This document shows positions 26,145-34,932 of a stretch of 64,000 nucleotides of DNA, one piece after another; the first letter of the stretch is position 1; each line of letters begins with the position of its first letter. Location of the stretch: positions 496,001-560,000 of the forward strand of contig NZ_CVTY01000007.1 of assembly GCF_001182045.1 (NCBI RefSeq), in the 5' to 3' direction. Position numbers and translations under genes: made by a program. This DNA comes from Dakarella massiliensis (GTDB lineage Bacteria; Pseudomonadota; Gammaproteobacteria; Burkholderiales; Burkholderiaceae_F). The notes beneath the pieces were generated by a model, which was given only the letters and a program-made list of their open reading frames with translations, was not told the origin of the DNA and ran no database searches.

Positions 26145-26762
26145 CTACCTGTCCGATAGAGAAAAAGCTAATTGTTCAGCCTGCTTTATTTCTTCAAATG
26201 TATTGCAGTTATCAAAGGCAGAAATATCGGGAAAAACAGCCGTCGCAGCTCCGATTTCCTTGAACCATTGCCGAACCCGATGATTGCCGGCAACGTTGTA
26301 GGCCTCAAGCTCAGGAAAGAGGTCTGCCCTGACACAGGCAAACGTGGGCTGAAGCGCCCCATCCGCCTCTGCAATCGCGGCACGGGATCCGGCAGCGTCT
26401 GCTGCGGAAATAAGTTTCTCAGCGAGATCAGACGGGAAAAAAGGGCAGTCACAGGGAACGGTGAAAACCCAGGTTTCATTCCGGGACTTCTCAGGGAGCC
26501 CTGCGATCGCGGCTTCCAGCCCTGCCAGAGGGCCAGGAAAAGAATCTGTACGGTCCGGTATAAGCTCTGTATCTGGAGGAAGGACCTTCCGGTATTCGTC
26601 AAATGACCGATTGGCACTCACCAGAATCCTGTCGATCTGAGGTGAAAGCCGCCGATAGGCGCGAAGTGCCAGCGGCTCTCCCTGAAAAGGAACAAGCCCC
26701 TTATCAGCCCCGCCCAGCCGTGTGGCGCGGCCTCCCGCAAGAATCAATCCAATCCGCATCAT
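26145..26762 (-). CDS. mobA: Molybdenum cofactor guanylyltransferase
   Basis: MobA attaches GMP to molybdopterin to make the guanine dinucleotide form needed by DMSO-reductase-family enzymes. The 205-residue protein begins MMRIGLILAGGRATRLGG, with the nucleotide-binding AGG-x-x-x-R-L-G-G signature and DKGLVPF. FTVPCDCPFF supplies the metal-binding aspartate region. Its ATG overlaps the ppx stop by four bases (ATGA), so it is translationally coupled to ppx. The presence of mobA implies molybdoenzymes elsewhere in the genome, in line with an anaerobic respirer. Confidence 0.92.
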   Translation of the reverse strand: MMRIGLILAGGRATRLGGADKGLVPFQGEPLALRAYRRLSPQIDRILVSANRSFDEYRKVLPPDTELIPDRTDSFPGPLAGLEAAIAGLPEKSRNETWVFTVPCDCPFFPSDLAEKLISAADAAGSRAAIAEADGALQPTFACVRADLFPELEAYNVAGNHRVRQWFKEIGAATAVFPDISAFDNCNTFEEIKQAEQLAFSLSDR

Positions 26763-28516
26763 TTCTTGTGGTGCTTCTTCAGCTTATTTTTGGCTTTCTT
26801 AAGTTTGGACTTCTTTTTTCTATTGGCTTTCTTCCGTCTCCAGGCCTTGATCGCCGTTTCCGGAACACCATCCTTCACTTCACCGCCAATCGGATCAGTC
26901 CACAGAATCTCAATCGGGGAATTAAGCGCCTTAGCGATGCTTTTCGCCATCCGCTCGAGGCAGTCCCGTTCAATCGGGCTTGGAGAATCGGATTCGACCC
27001 GGACAGTCAATCCTTTCTCGCTTCTCTGAAGCGTAACCCCGGTAACCGCCGACCGATGGCTCTTATCCAGACCTACCGCCAGACAAAGGAAAATGCCGGC
27101 CTGCGCCGCCTTTTTCCAGTCATCATCTGACAGACGGATGAAAAAGGGATGCGATTTGCCGTAATACTTGCTGCTATAGATGATCGCCGCGAGGAGGTGC
27201 GTTTCACGCTGCGTAAAGCCGAGGAGATCGGAATCCGCGACGATATAGGCGCTGTGCTGACGCTGCCTGAGATAGGAAATGGAGATGCCGGTTTCCTGAA
27301 GCCAGGAAGCGTATCCCAGCAGCGCCTCCCACTCTTTAGGCAGATCAGTGAGCCCCAGCTCCCGCGCCTGTGAGAACAGACTGCGGGACAAGAAGGACAC
27401 CTGTTTGGCGTGGCGCACGTCAATCTGGAAAGTCTTGGCAAGGCTCTTCACAGCGTGGCCTCGCTGCTTCGACTCCACCGCCCGCCCGGGAATCAGGCCC
27501 TCCGTCTCGAGGTACTGGATGAGAACCCCGTCACGGAGTCCGCGATCCGTAATCGAAATCTGATTGAAACCGAGTTCTTCCATCGCTGTGAGGAAGATCG
27601 CGGCTCCCGGAATAATGACGCCGACACGCTTCTGATTCATGCCGGGAAGCGCTGCGCGCTCGGCAGCTGTCGAGCTGCAGATCTTATCAACAACAGCCCG
27701 GACTTCATCAATCGTGATAACCGTGATATCGGACGACACTGAGGTCTGCTCCGCGGTACGCATAGATAAGGCGAGACTCGCGATCGCGCCGGCCGTTCCG
27801 GAGCTCGCGATCAGCTCACGGGGCTTCTTTGCCAGAAGCCGCTTAAACGGCATTACAGACTTATCGCGGACATAGTCCTGGACCTCACGGAACTTCGCCT
27901 TCGGCACGGCATCGGGAAAATCTTTGAAAAAGAGATCCGCGAGCCGCACACAGCCAACACGAAGTGACTCAGCCGCGAGCAGCTCCCCTTCCCGCGACAC
28001 GGAGAACTCCGTACTGCCGCCTCCGATATCCATATAAGCACGCGGATAGTCGGCTCTGGGAAGGGACGCCTCAACGCCCTTCGTGATCAGACGGGCCTCT
28101 TCCGGCCCTGAAATCACGCTGAAATCGATTCCGGTCTCAGCCTTGACCCGCTCAGTGAATTCCTTTCCGTTTTCCGCCTCGCGGACAGAAGCCGTAGCGA
28201 CCGCCACCACCTTGCTCACGCCGTAGGAGCGGCACGTTCTCGCAAAGGTTTTCAGTACCGAAACCGTGCGCTCAATCGCCTGCGGCTGCAGCGCCTGATT
28301 TTCGAACGCCCCTTCGCCAAGCCGAACCATCGACTTGACGCAGTTCAGAACCTGAATCCTCCCATCTCCGCCGACCTGACTCACCAGAAGCCTGAGCGAG
28401 TTGCTTCCCAGGTCAATCACCGCAACACGCCGGGCCCCCTCAGGAAGAGGCACCTGTGAATCTTGTTCGGACGCATCAGCCGCGTCCGGCAACTCCAGAT
28501 AGGAGGATGGTTTCAT
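26759..28516 (-). CDS. ppx: Exopolyphosphatase / GppA-type phosphatase
   Basis: A 585-residue Ppx/GppA enzyme that trims polyphosphate from its ends, or hydrolyses pppGpp. The actin-like ATPase blocks are clear: VIDLGSNSLRLLV near residue 33, YMDIGGGSTEFSVS and ASSGTAGAIASLAL, followed by an HD-like helical C-terminal region. It lies 16 bases after ppk on the minus strand, the standard ppk-ppx pairing. The last 26 residues are strongly basic (RRKKANRKKKSKLKKAKNK, then LKKHHKK), a tail absent from the E. coli proteins. Ppx versus GppA activity cannot be decided by eye; the ppk partner favours Ppx. Confidence 0.92.
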   Translation of the reverse strand: MKPSSYLELPDAADASEQDSQVPLPEGARRVAVIDLGSNSLRLLVSQVGGDGRIQVLNCVKSMVRLGEGAFENQALQPQAIERTVSVLKTFARTCRSYGVSKVVAVATASVREAENGKEFTERVKAETGIDFSVISGPEEARLITKGVEASLPRADYPRAYMDIGGGSTEFSVSREGELLAAESLRVGCVRLADLFFKDFPDAVPKAKFREVQDYVRDKSVMPFKRLLAKKPRELIASSGTAGAIASLALSMRTAEQTSVSSDITVITIDEVRAVVDKICSSTAAERAALPGMNQKRVGVIIPGAAIFLTAMEELGFNQISITDRGLRDGVLIQYLETEGLIPGRAVESKQRGHAVKSLAKTFQIDVRHAKQVSFLSRSLFSQARELGLTDLPKEWEALLGYASWLQETGISISYLRQRQHSAYIVADSDLLGFTQRETHLLAAIIYSSKYYGKSHPFFIRLSDDDWKKAAQAGIFLCLAVGLDKSHRSAVTGVTLQRSEKGLTVRVESDSPSPIERDCLERMAKSIAKALNSPIEILWTDPIGGEVKDGVPETAIKAWRRKKANRKKKSKLKKAKNKLKKHHKK

Positions 28517-28532
28517 ACTGTTTTCCCTTTGT

Positions 28533-30839
28533 TCAGGACCCGTACTTTTCGCTCATCAGCGCCTGGGCATCAACGAGAGGCTTGCCTTCAGCCGGAAGGA
28601 TGCGTACATACTCATCCCCCTCAAGCTTCCAGGTACGGGCGTTATCCGCAAGCTGAAGCTTCAGCACTTCGTTCGCGATACGCTCCTTCAGGGCTTCATC
28701 GAGCACCGGTGTCACCACTTCGATACGGCGATCGAGGTTGCGGCCCATGAGGTCAGCCGATCCCATGTAGCATAAGCTCTTCTCAGTATCTTCAAGAGGT
28801 CCGAACCAGTACACGCGGGCATGCTCAAGGAACTTGCCGAGAATCGCGCGCACGGTAATGTTGTCAGAAATCCCCTTGATGCCGGTCTTAAGGCAGCAGA
28901 TGCCGCGCACGAGGCAGTCCACCTTGACACCCGCGATCGAGGCTTCATAAAGCAGCCGGATCATATCGGGGTCAACAAGCTGATTGCACTTCAGCACAAT
29001 ACGGCCATTCCCCTCACGCTTATGGCGTTCAATCTCAGCGCGGATAGCGCGCTCGATTCCGCTTCGCATGCAGGTCGGAGAAACAAAGAGCCGGCGATAG
29101 TTATCGCGGACGGCGTATCCGGTCATCACGTTGAAGAGGTCCGTCACATCGGAGCAGATATCCTGCGCAGACGTGAGAAGGCCAAGGTCGGTGTAGTTCT
29201 TCGCGGAGCCGGGGTTGTAGTTGCCGGTGCCGATATGAACGTAGGAGCGGATGCCGCTCGCTTCCTTACGGATCACGAGGCAGAGCTTGGCATGCACTTT
29301 GAGCCCCACGAAGCCGTAAACCACGTTCACGCCCTGGCGCTCCATTTCTTCCGCCCAGTTGATGTTCCGCTCTTCGTCGAAACGGGCCTTCAGTTCCACC
29401 ACGGCGGTAACCTGCTTCCCGCGCTGACGCGCTTCCATCAGCGCCTTCACGATCGGGGAGTTATTGCCCACGCGGTAAAGCGTCATCTTGATACCCAGCA
29501 CTGCGGGGTCCTTGGCCGCCTGCTGCACCAGATCCACGACTGAAGTGAATGTCTGGTAGGGGTGGTAAAGCAGAATGTCGCGCTTCGCGATGTTTTCAAA
29601 GAGCTTCTCAACCGGCTGAGTATCCGGGTTGAAGCTCGCGAAATACGGCGTGTCCTTCAGCTTCGGATAATCCAGATCGTTCAGAGCCATGTAACCCGCA
29701 AAGGCCATCGGACCCTTGACGCTGTAAACCTGGAAGGGCTTCAGCTTCATCTTCTGAATGATGAATTCCGTGATGTTCGAAGGCATACCGTGCTCGGTTT
29801 CAAGGCGAACCACACCGCCCCACTGACGGCGGGTCACGGAGTCACGCACAGCCTCAAGCAGGTCGTCCGCCTCATCCTCTTCAATCTCCACGTCCGTGTT
29901 ACGGGTGATGCGGAACATGCCCTTGCTCACCACCTGGTAGCCCGGGAAAAGCAACGGGAGGAATTCGCCGATGATTTCTTCTGTCGGCACCACATCGATT
30001 CGGCGGTTTCCAAGCGGATCATCCGTCTCCATCTCATCCCCCTCGCTCGTCACAAAGAAGAAACGGGGAATGTTATGCGGCACGCGGAGACGTGCGTAGT
30101 GATGCGTGCCGTCGCGGCTCTGCAGTTCGATCAGGAAGTTGATAGAGACATTCGAGATTCTCGGGAAAGGATGCCCCGGATCGATCGCCTGAGGCGTGAG
30201 AATCGGATAAATCTCCGTCTGGAACCGCGCGAGAAGCGTTCTCTGGGCATCAGGCGACAGCTGATCATAAGAAGCGACCCGGACGCCTGCCTCGGCAAGG
30301 GCGGGCTGCAGTTTCTCGGTCCAGTGAGCAGCCGCTACATCAATAAGCGCCAGCGCCTTTTTGCGAATTTCCGTCAGCTGACGGGCGGGCGTCATCTTGT
30401 CAGGGCCGGAAGAACCGGAACCCGTCTTGTACTGCTTAAAGATGTTCGCCACGCGGACCATGAAAAATTCATCAAGATTCGTATAGAAAATCGAGAGGAA
30501 CTTCACCTGATCGAGCAGAGGGCGGTTCGGCTCAATCGCGGTTTCGAGAACGCGCTTATTGAAGTCGAGCCAGGAAAGCTCACGGTTCGTATAGAGAGCA
30601 GGAGAAGTGAGCGAAGTTACCTTGCGCTGGGCACGCTTCGGGCGGGCTGACGCGGCTGTCTTCGCAGCGCGGGATGCGGCGGCCTTGACCGGGCGGGATG
30701 TGGCAGCTGCAGCAGGCTTCGCGGCTCGGCGGGTGCGCGGACGGCGTGCTGCCGGCTTGGCACTCTTCTCTGCTGTAACAGGGGACTCAGTAACCTGAGC
30801 AGGTGCATTCTGATCGGAAGTTTTCTTGGAAACTGGCAT
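28533..30839 (-). CDS. ppk: Polyphosphate kinase 1
   Basis: PPK1 builds polyphosphate from ATP and can run in reverse. The conserved core begins at about residue 78 (YTNRELSWLDFNKRVLE). The autophosphorylated histidine lies in SYVHIGTGNYNPGSAKNYTD, at about residue 535, and MGSADLMGRNLDRRIE is the second conserved site. The first 75 residues are an Ala/Lys/Arg-rich extension of histone-H1-like composition (for example RPVKAAASRAAKTAASARPK) not present in E. coli PPK. At 768 residues the length is core plus this extension. Transcription runs into ppx, mobA and possibly pgi. Confidence 0.95.
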   Translation of the reverse strand: MPVSKKTSDQNAPAQVTESPVTAEKSAKPAARRPRTRRAAKPAAAATSRPVKAAASRAAKTAASARPKRAQRKVTSLTSPALYTNRELSWLDFNKRVLETAIEPNRPLLDQVKFLSIFYTNLDEFFMVRVANIFKQYKTGSGSSGPDKMTPARQLTEIRKKALALIDVAAAHWTEKLQPALAEAGVRVASYDQLSPDAQRTLLARFQTEIYPILTPQAIDPGHPFPRISNVSINFLIELQSRDGTHHYARLRVPHNIPRFFFVTSEGDEMETDDPLGNRRIDVVPTEEIIGEFLPLLFPGYQVVSKGMFRITRNTDVEIEEDEADDLLEAVRDSVTRRQWGGVVRLETEHGMPSNITEFIIQKMKLKPFQVYSVKGPMAFAGYMALNDLDYPKLKDTPYFASFNPDTQPVEKLFENIAKRDILLYHPYQTFTSVVDLVQQAAKDPAVLGIKMTLYRVGNNSPIVKALMEARQRGKQVTAVVELKARFDEERNINWAEEMERQGVNVVYGFVGLKVHAKLCLVIRKEASGIRSYVHIGTGNYNPGSAKNYTDLGLLTSAQDICSDVTDLFNVMTGYAVRDNYRRLFVSPTCMRSGIERAIRAEIERHKREGNGRIVLKCNQLVDPDMIRLLYEASIAGVKVDCLVRGICCLKTGIKGISDNITVRAILGKFLEHARVYWFGPLEDTEKSLCYMGSADLMGRNLDRRIEVVTPVLDEALKERIANEVLKLQLADNARTWKLEGDEYVRILPAEGKPLVDAQALMSEKYGS

Positions 30840-31094
30840 ATGACCCTCGCGCTGACTCTCTTCAGCTCAAAAAGCCGTTATGGGAATCTGTCTATTTTTC
30901 GGAGCTTCTTATAGGCTAAAAGAAGCCGTAAAGATAACCTTAGCACCAGAAAGTGACAAATGCATTACAACCCGCAAAGTTGCGGGGATAGGCTCTTTCA
31001 GGAGGGGGTAAAAACCGATCGGAAAGCGATTGATAAATCAGAGGAAACAGGCGGAGGAAGAAACGGGAAAGAAATTTTCCGGATTCCAGAACGG
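30840..31094. promoter_or_regulatory. Upstream region of ppk
   Basis: This non-coding stretch should hold the ppk promoter on the minus strand, but I see no clear -35/-10 pair or Pho-box-like repeat. It contains one small perfect hairpin, CCCGCAA (30971-30977) and TTGCGGG (30980-30986), of unknown role. Nothing else stands out. Confidence 0.3.
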
Positions 31095-31121
31095 AAAAAG
31101 GCCAGCTATCATTAGCCGGCC
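31095..31121 (-). terminator. Terminator of the single tRNA-Gly gene
   Basis: On the minus strand GGCCGGCT (31121-31114) pairs with AGCTGGCC (31107-31100), followed by TTTTT. It lies 23 bases beyond the CCA end of the tRNA. Confidence 0.8.
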
Positions 31122-31144
31122 TCTCATCGTCACATCAGGAATTC

Positions 31145-31220
31145 TGGAGCGGGAGACGAGTCTCGAACTCGCGACCTCAACCTTGGCAAGGTTGCGCTCT
31201 ACCAACTGAGCTACTCCCGC
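31145..31220 (-). tRNA. tRNA-Gly (GCC)
   Basis: A 76-base cloverleaf including an encoded CCA end. The acceptor stem starts GCGGGAG, the D arm contains AGCTCAGTTGGTAGAGC, the anticodon GCC lies in CCTTGCCAAGG, and the T arm has GTTCGAGTC. The mature sequence is identical to the two copies in the cluster at 51.1-51.4 kb. Confidence 0.97.
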
Positions 31221-31385
31221 AGAACGAGGATATATTTTACACAGTCTTATACAAAAAGCAAATGCCGTCACAAAAATACGGTATAAACTATTCTATTCAG
31301 TCTGTATTGGCCTTCCTGCTGAGGCGGCCTGTCAGACTACAATAGGCGCACCACTCACTCAGTTTTACAAAGCAGGCTCGACACT

Positions 31386-31772
31386 ATGAATTCCAGGCTT
31401 CTCTGCACCGTTTCCACCGCCCTGATCGCGCTTTTTTCTGCCGCCGCCGGGGCAGCGGTTCCTGATCATTCAGCAGCCTTCTGCCCCGCGAAGGGCAAGA
31501 TCTCAATCGTCGACTTTGAAGCCAGCTGGTGCACACCCTGCAAGATGATGAAACCTGCCTGGAAAGCCGTCGAAAAAGAGTACAAGGGGAAAATTTCCTT
31601 CGTCCATATTGATATCGATGAGCATCCGGATATCTCGAAGGCCATGCAGATCAGCGCTGTGCCGACCCAGATCCTTTTTGACCGGCAGTGCAAATTTATT
31701 GACGCTCATTCGGGCTATCTGTCCGAATCTGACCTCCGCGCCACATTTAATAATGTTCTTAAGAAGTACTGA
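31386..31772 (+). CDS. Exported thioredoxin-like protein
   Basis: A 128-residue protein with a signal peptide (residues 1-23, ending SAAAGAA) and a single thioredoxin fold. The active site is WCTPCKMMKP, and the cis-proline is in ISAVPTQILF. The CTPC dipeptide differs from the CGPC of cytoplasmic thioredoxin. After export it would act in the periplasm as a disulfide reductant or isomerase-type helper. There is no partner gene (DsbD, cytochrome c maturation) nearby. GCAGGC lies near the ATG; the site is weak. Confidence 0.88.
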   Translation: MNSRLLCTVSTALIALFSAAAGAAVPDHSAAFCPAKGKISIVDFEASWCTPCKMMKPAWKAVEKEYKGKISFVHIDIDEHPDISKAMQISAVPTQILFDRQCKFIDAHSGYLSESDLRATFNNVLKKY

Positions 31773-31991
31773 GTGGTATCCTTTCAATAAGGTCTGGTAA
31801 TCTGTAGAATAAATCGTTACTAGCAATCTGTAACGAACGGATAACCTTTTATACCTTTTCTTAGCAGTCAGCCATCAATCGGCGCCGCTAGAATGAAAGA
31901 AATAAAGCAGGGATCCGGCCCTGACGCTGCAGATCCCGCTGCGGAGCTTTGCTTTGTGAGGTCTCCGCCTGTTCACACAGAAGGAATACAT

Positions 31992-32540
31992 ATGAATCTC
32001 AGATTTCTTGCCCTTCCGGCTGCGCTCGCTGCCGTTCTTGCCCTCTCCGGCTGCGCTAACGACAACGCGCGCTACCGCGCGGATGTCTACGGTCCGGGTT
32101 CCCTTAACCAGGCTCAGGCTGTGAAAACCGTTGAAATTCTGTCGGTTCAGACGACCCGCATCGCGCTCCCGAATGAAACCAAGAACTCTGCGGCCCAGCT
32201 CGCCGGTACCGTTGCCGGCGCCGCAGCCGGCATGATTCTTGGCAATCAGTTCGGCCATGGCCCGGGCTCCCGTCAGGATGCCCGCATCTTCGGCGGTATC
32301 GCGGGCGGCATTCTCGGTAACCGCGCCTCCAACCTCGCGGCCGGCGAAACCGATTACCAGCAGGGTGTACAGATCACCTTCCGGGACGGGAATCAGATGT
32401 TTACCTCGGTTCAGGTCGGCAATCCCTGTGAGTATCAGCTCGGAACCGCTGTGATGATTCAGGAAACTGCCCGCGGCTCCCGTATTCAGCCGAACAATCC
32501 GGGCGGCTGCGGATCCGCGACAACGTCTGTCGCTCACTAA
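31992..32540 (+). CDS. SlyB/PcP-like outer-membrane lipoprotein
   Basis: The ATG at 31992 follows AAGGA; an in-frame extension to 31893 is not supported. The 182-residue precursor has a lipoprotein signal with lipobox LSGC at about residues 18-21. The middle contains a glycine-zipper segment (AGTVAGAAAGMILGNQFG, then GGIAGGILGNRAS) typical of SlyB, PcP and related 17 kDa surface antigens, which insert two helices in a membrane. A small beta-rich domain follows. These lipoproteins stabilise the envelope; the precise role is not known. Confidence 0.88.
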   Translation: MNLRFLALPAALAAVLALSGCANDNARYRADVYGPGSLNQAQAVKTVEILSVQTTRIALPNETKNSAAQLAGTVAGAAAGMILGNQFGHGPGSRQDARIFGGIAGGILGNRASNLAAGETDYQQGVQITFRDGNQMFTSVQVGNPCEYQLGTAVMIQETARGSRIQPNNPGGCGSATTSVAH

Positions 32541-32561
32541 GCCAGAGGCTTGGTTTTCCTG

Positions 32562-32583
32562 GGCGTCTCACACGTGGGACGCC
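32562..32583 (+). terminator. Hairpin after the lipoprotein gene
   Basis: GGCGTCTCAC and GTGGGACGCC form a near-perfect stem with a minimal loop, 22 bases after the stop. The T-run that follows is poor (GTTTCACCTTTT), so termination may be partial. Confidence 0.5.
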
Positions 32584-32628
32584 GTTTCACCTTTTAAGTG
32601 AACTTCCGGGCTTCTGAAGGATAAAAGC

Positions 32629-33207
32629 ATGAAAGAATCTCTGGTTCTCGCGATCTTTACAGTTGGTCTTGCCGCAAGCAGCGCGGCATCGGCTGCCGGC
32701 GCGGTTCCCCCGGACTACGTTCCGCCGTCCGCTTCTTCTGCCGGTGTTCCTCCTGACTACAATCCGAACACGGCAACGACTGTGACCGCTCCCCGCGGAT
32801 TCACTCCGCCCACTGCCGTGAGCCAAGTTCCTCCGGACACGCAGAATTCTCAGACCGCCACGGTTACGGACGGTCGGGTTACGACAACAACGACCTATCC
32901 GCCGACCCCGATTATCAAGACAGAATCCGGCGTGCTGAACAGCCTGAAGCCCCGCGCGCCCCAGCTGCCGCTTTCCGAGCAGATTGATCTCATTCGCCGG
33001 AATCAGGCCGATATCGCGGAAAGGCGGGCGGCAGACGCAGCCCCGCGGCTCAGGGTCAGACAGCTTCCGATTATTACTACGGGCGTTAGAACAGTTTTTT
33101 TCGTTTTATCCGTTCTTGACGCAGTGCGTCAGAAACACAGAAGCTCCGGAATACCTGATTCCGGAGCTTCTTTTTTACTTCAGGCACAGATATTTACCAG
33201 CTCATAA
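32629..33207 (+). CDS. Exported proline-rich protein, probably frameshifted at its end
   Basis: A signal peptide (residues 1-22) is followed by a Pro/Thr/Ser-rich region with the repeat VPPDYVP / VPPDYNP / VPPDTQN, then a helical stretch LSEQIDLIRRNQADIAERR. I do not recognise a family. In the current frame the protein runs through the terminator hairpin at 33140-33176, which is unnatural. One extra C in the CCCC run at 33041-33044 would switch to a frame ending AAQGQTASDYYYGR with a stop at 33087-33089, just before a T-run. Either the gene or the assembly has lost one base, or the long C-terminus is real. The signal peptide and repeats are solid; the end is not. Confidence 0.6.
   Translation: MKESLVLAIFTVGLAASSAASAAGAVPPDYVPPSASSAGVPPDYNPNTATTVTAPRGFTPPTAVSQVPPDTQNSQTATVTDGRVTTTTTYPPTPIIKTESGVLNSLKPRAPQLPLSEQIDLIRRNQADIAERRAADAAPRLRVRQLPIITTGVRTVFFVLSVLDAVRQKHRSSGIPDSGASFLLQAQIFTSS
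33140..33176 (+). terminator. Terminator after the proline-rich protein gene
   Basis: GAAGCTCCGGA (33140-33150) pairs perfectly with TCCGGAGCTTC (33160-33170), followed by TTTTTT. A perfect 15-base palindrome TGACGCAGTGCGTCA lies just before it at 33117-33131. Confidence 0.88.
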
Positions 33208-34810
33208 TCTGGCCATCCGTCCGTTTCTCAGTGCCGCCCACCAGGACTCCTGTCCGGCTGTCCCTCAGAATGGCCTGTCCGCGTCCCATCAGCACCTTAT
33301 CTGCTATCAGAGTGACATCGTGTCCTCGTCTCTGGAGCTGCCGCACGATATGGTTCGGCGTATCCTGCTCAACCTGAACCTTCTTCCCGCCGACCCACTG
33401 CCAGCGCGGAGCGTCGAGCGCCTGCTGCGGGTTCAGCCCCCAGTCAACCATATTCATGACGAACTGCACGTGAGCCTGAGGCTGCATATAGCCGCCCATA
33501 ATGCCGAAGGGACCCAGGGCTTCACCGTTCTGAGTGAGGAAACCCGGAATAATGGTGTGATACGGACGCTTCATGCCGGCAAGCCCATTCGGGTGCTCGG
33601 GATCAAACCGGAAATTAAAACCGCGGTCATTAAACGAAATCCCGGTTGACGGGTCGACAATTCCGGATCCAAATCCATAGAAATTGCTCTGAATCATCGA
33701 GACCATGTTTCCCTCGCCGTCCGCCGCGCAGAAGTAGACGGTCGAGTTGTACCGGGGATCGCCCACCTGAGGATCTATCGCTTCTTCACCAATCAGGGCC
33801 CGGCGGTCCGCCGCATAGCGTTCCGAGAGCAGCTGTTCAGGCGTTACCCGCATGAAGGAGGGTTCCGCCACATATTCCTTCGTATCGGTAAAGGCGAGTT
33901 TCAGAGCCTCAATCTGGCGGTGGATCGTCGCCGGATCCTCACGGTCACCAAGCTCCATGCCCTTCAGAATCTGAAGCGCCATAAGAACCGTAATGCCGTG
34001 TCCGTTCGGCGGCAGTTCCCAGACATCCACCCCGCGGTAGTTGACCGAGATCGGATTTACCCATTCCGGAGAGTAAGCGGCGAGGTCTTCGCCCGTGAGG
34101 AAACCGTTATGAGCCTTCATAAAGGCATCCGTCCGCTCCGCGATCTCACCCGTATAGAAAGAGCGGCCGTTCGTCTTCGCGATGCTCCGGATGGTGTCCG
34201 CCATGGCCTGGCTGCGGAAGATTTCTCCCGCGCGAAGCGGGTGACCCTGAGGAGCAAAAGTCTTCATCCAGCCCTCAAACTCAGGGCGATCCTTCGCGAG
34301 CGGCGCAAAGCGCTTAAAGGCGTCATCCCAGAGGCGGCTGATGTTAGGCGACACCGGATAGCCGTTTTCAGCGTAGTGCGCGGCCGGCTCCGCCACGGTT
34401 TCAAGATCGAGAGCGCCGAATTTTTCATGCAGCGCGCACCACGTTGCGACCGCTCCCGGCACATCAATCGGTTCTACTCCCAGCATCGGGATCTTATCGA
34501 AACCGCGCGCTTTAAGAGCGTCAATCGACGCCGCTCTGGGAGCCGGGCCTGACCCGTTGATCCCATACATCTTTCCCTTGTACCAGACAATCGCGAAACA
34601 TTCGCACCCGAGGCCGTTACCGGATGGCTCCACCACGGGCTGCGACAGCGCCATCGCGACCGCAGCATCAATCGCGTTGCCTCCCTTCAGGAGTGTCTGC
34701 AGACCGGCAGATGCCGCGCTCGGGTTCCCGGCGCAGCACATGCCGTTTTTGGCATAGACCACATTGCGGGTCGACGCGTACGGATAATGAAGCGGATCAA
34801 ATTCAATCAT
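33194..34810 (-). CDS. Gamma-glutamyltransferase-like Ntn hydrolase, cytoplasmic type
   Basis: A 538-residue gamma-glutamyltransferase-family protein. The probable nucleophile is the Thr of NSTVYFCAADGEGNMVSMIQS, followed by GFGSGIVDPSTGISFNDRG and the GIMGGYMQPQAH block. Unlike E. coli GGT it has no signal peptide; it starts MIEFDPLHYPYASTRN, as in YwrD-like members. The latter are less well characterised and some act on glutaryl or other acyl substrates rather than glutathione. The ATG at 34810 is preferred over the one at 34825. A transporter gene lies 107 bases upstream in the same direction, suggesting that its substrate is imported. Confidence 0.88.
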   Translation of the reverse strand: MIEFDPLHYPYASTRNVVYAKNGMCCAGNPSAASAGLQTLLKGGNAIDAAVAMALSQPVVEPSGNGLGCECFAIVWYKGKMYGINGSGPAPRAASIDALKARGFDKIPMLGVEPIDVPGAVATWCALHEKFGALDLETVAEPAAHYAENGYPVSPNISRLWDDAFKRFAPLAKDRPEFEGWMKTFAPQGHPLRAGEIFRSQAMADTIRSIAKTNGRSFYTGEIAERTDAFMKAHNGFLTGEDLAAYSPEWVNPISVNYRGVDVWELPPNGHGITVLMALQILKGMELGDREDPATIHRQIEALKLAFTDTKEYVAEPSFMRVTPEQLLSERYAADRRALIGEEAIDPQVGDPRYNSTVYFCAADGEGNMVSMIQSNFYGFGSGIVDPSTGISFNDRGFNFRFDPEHPNGLAGMKRPYHTIIPGFLTQNGEALGPFGIMGGYMQPQAHVQFVMNMVDWGLNPQQALDAPRWQWVGGKKVQVEQDTPNHIVRQLQRRGHDVTLIADKVLMGRGQAILRDSRTGVLVGGTEKRTDGQIMSW

Positions 34811-34932
34811 TTCTTTGCCCCTCAAAAGTTAATCGCTGAGACCGGCCGTGAAAAAACGGCGGCGGACAGGCGCATCCGTTATTTTTGCGCCTTCCGTACG
34901 CCGTTGCGTTATTCATTCAGGACGGAAGCCTT

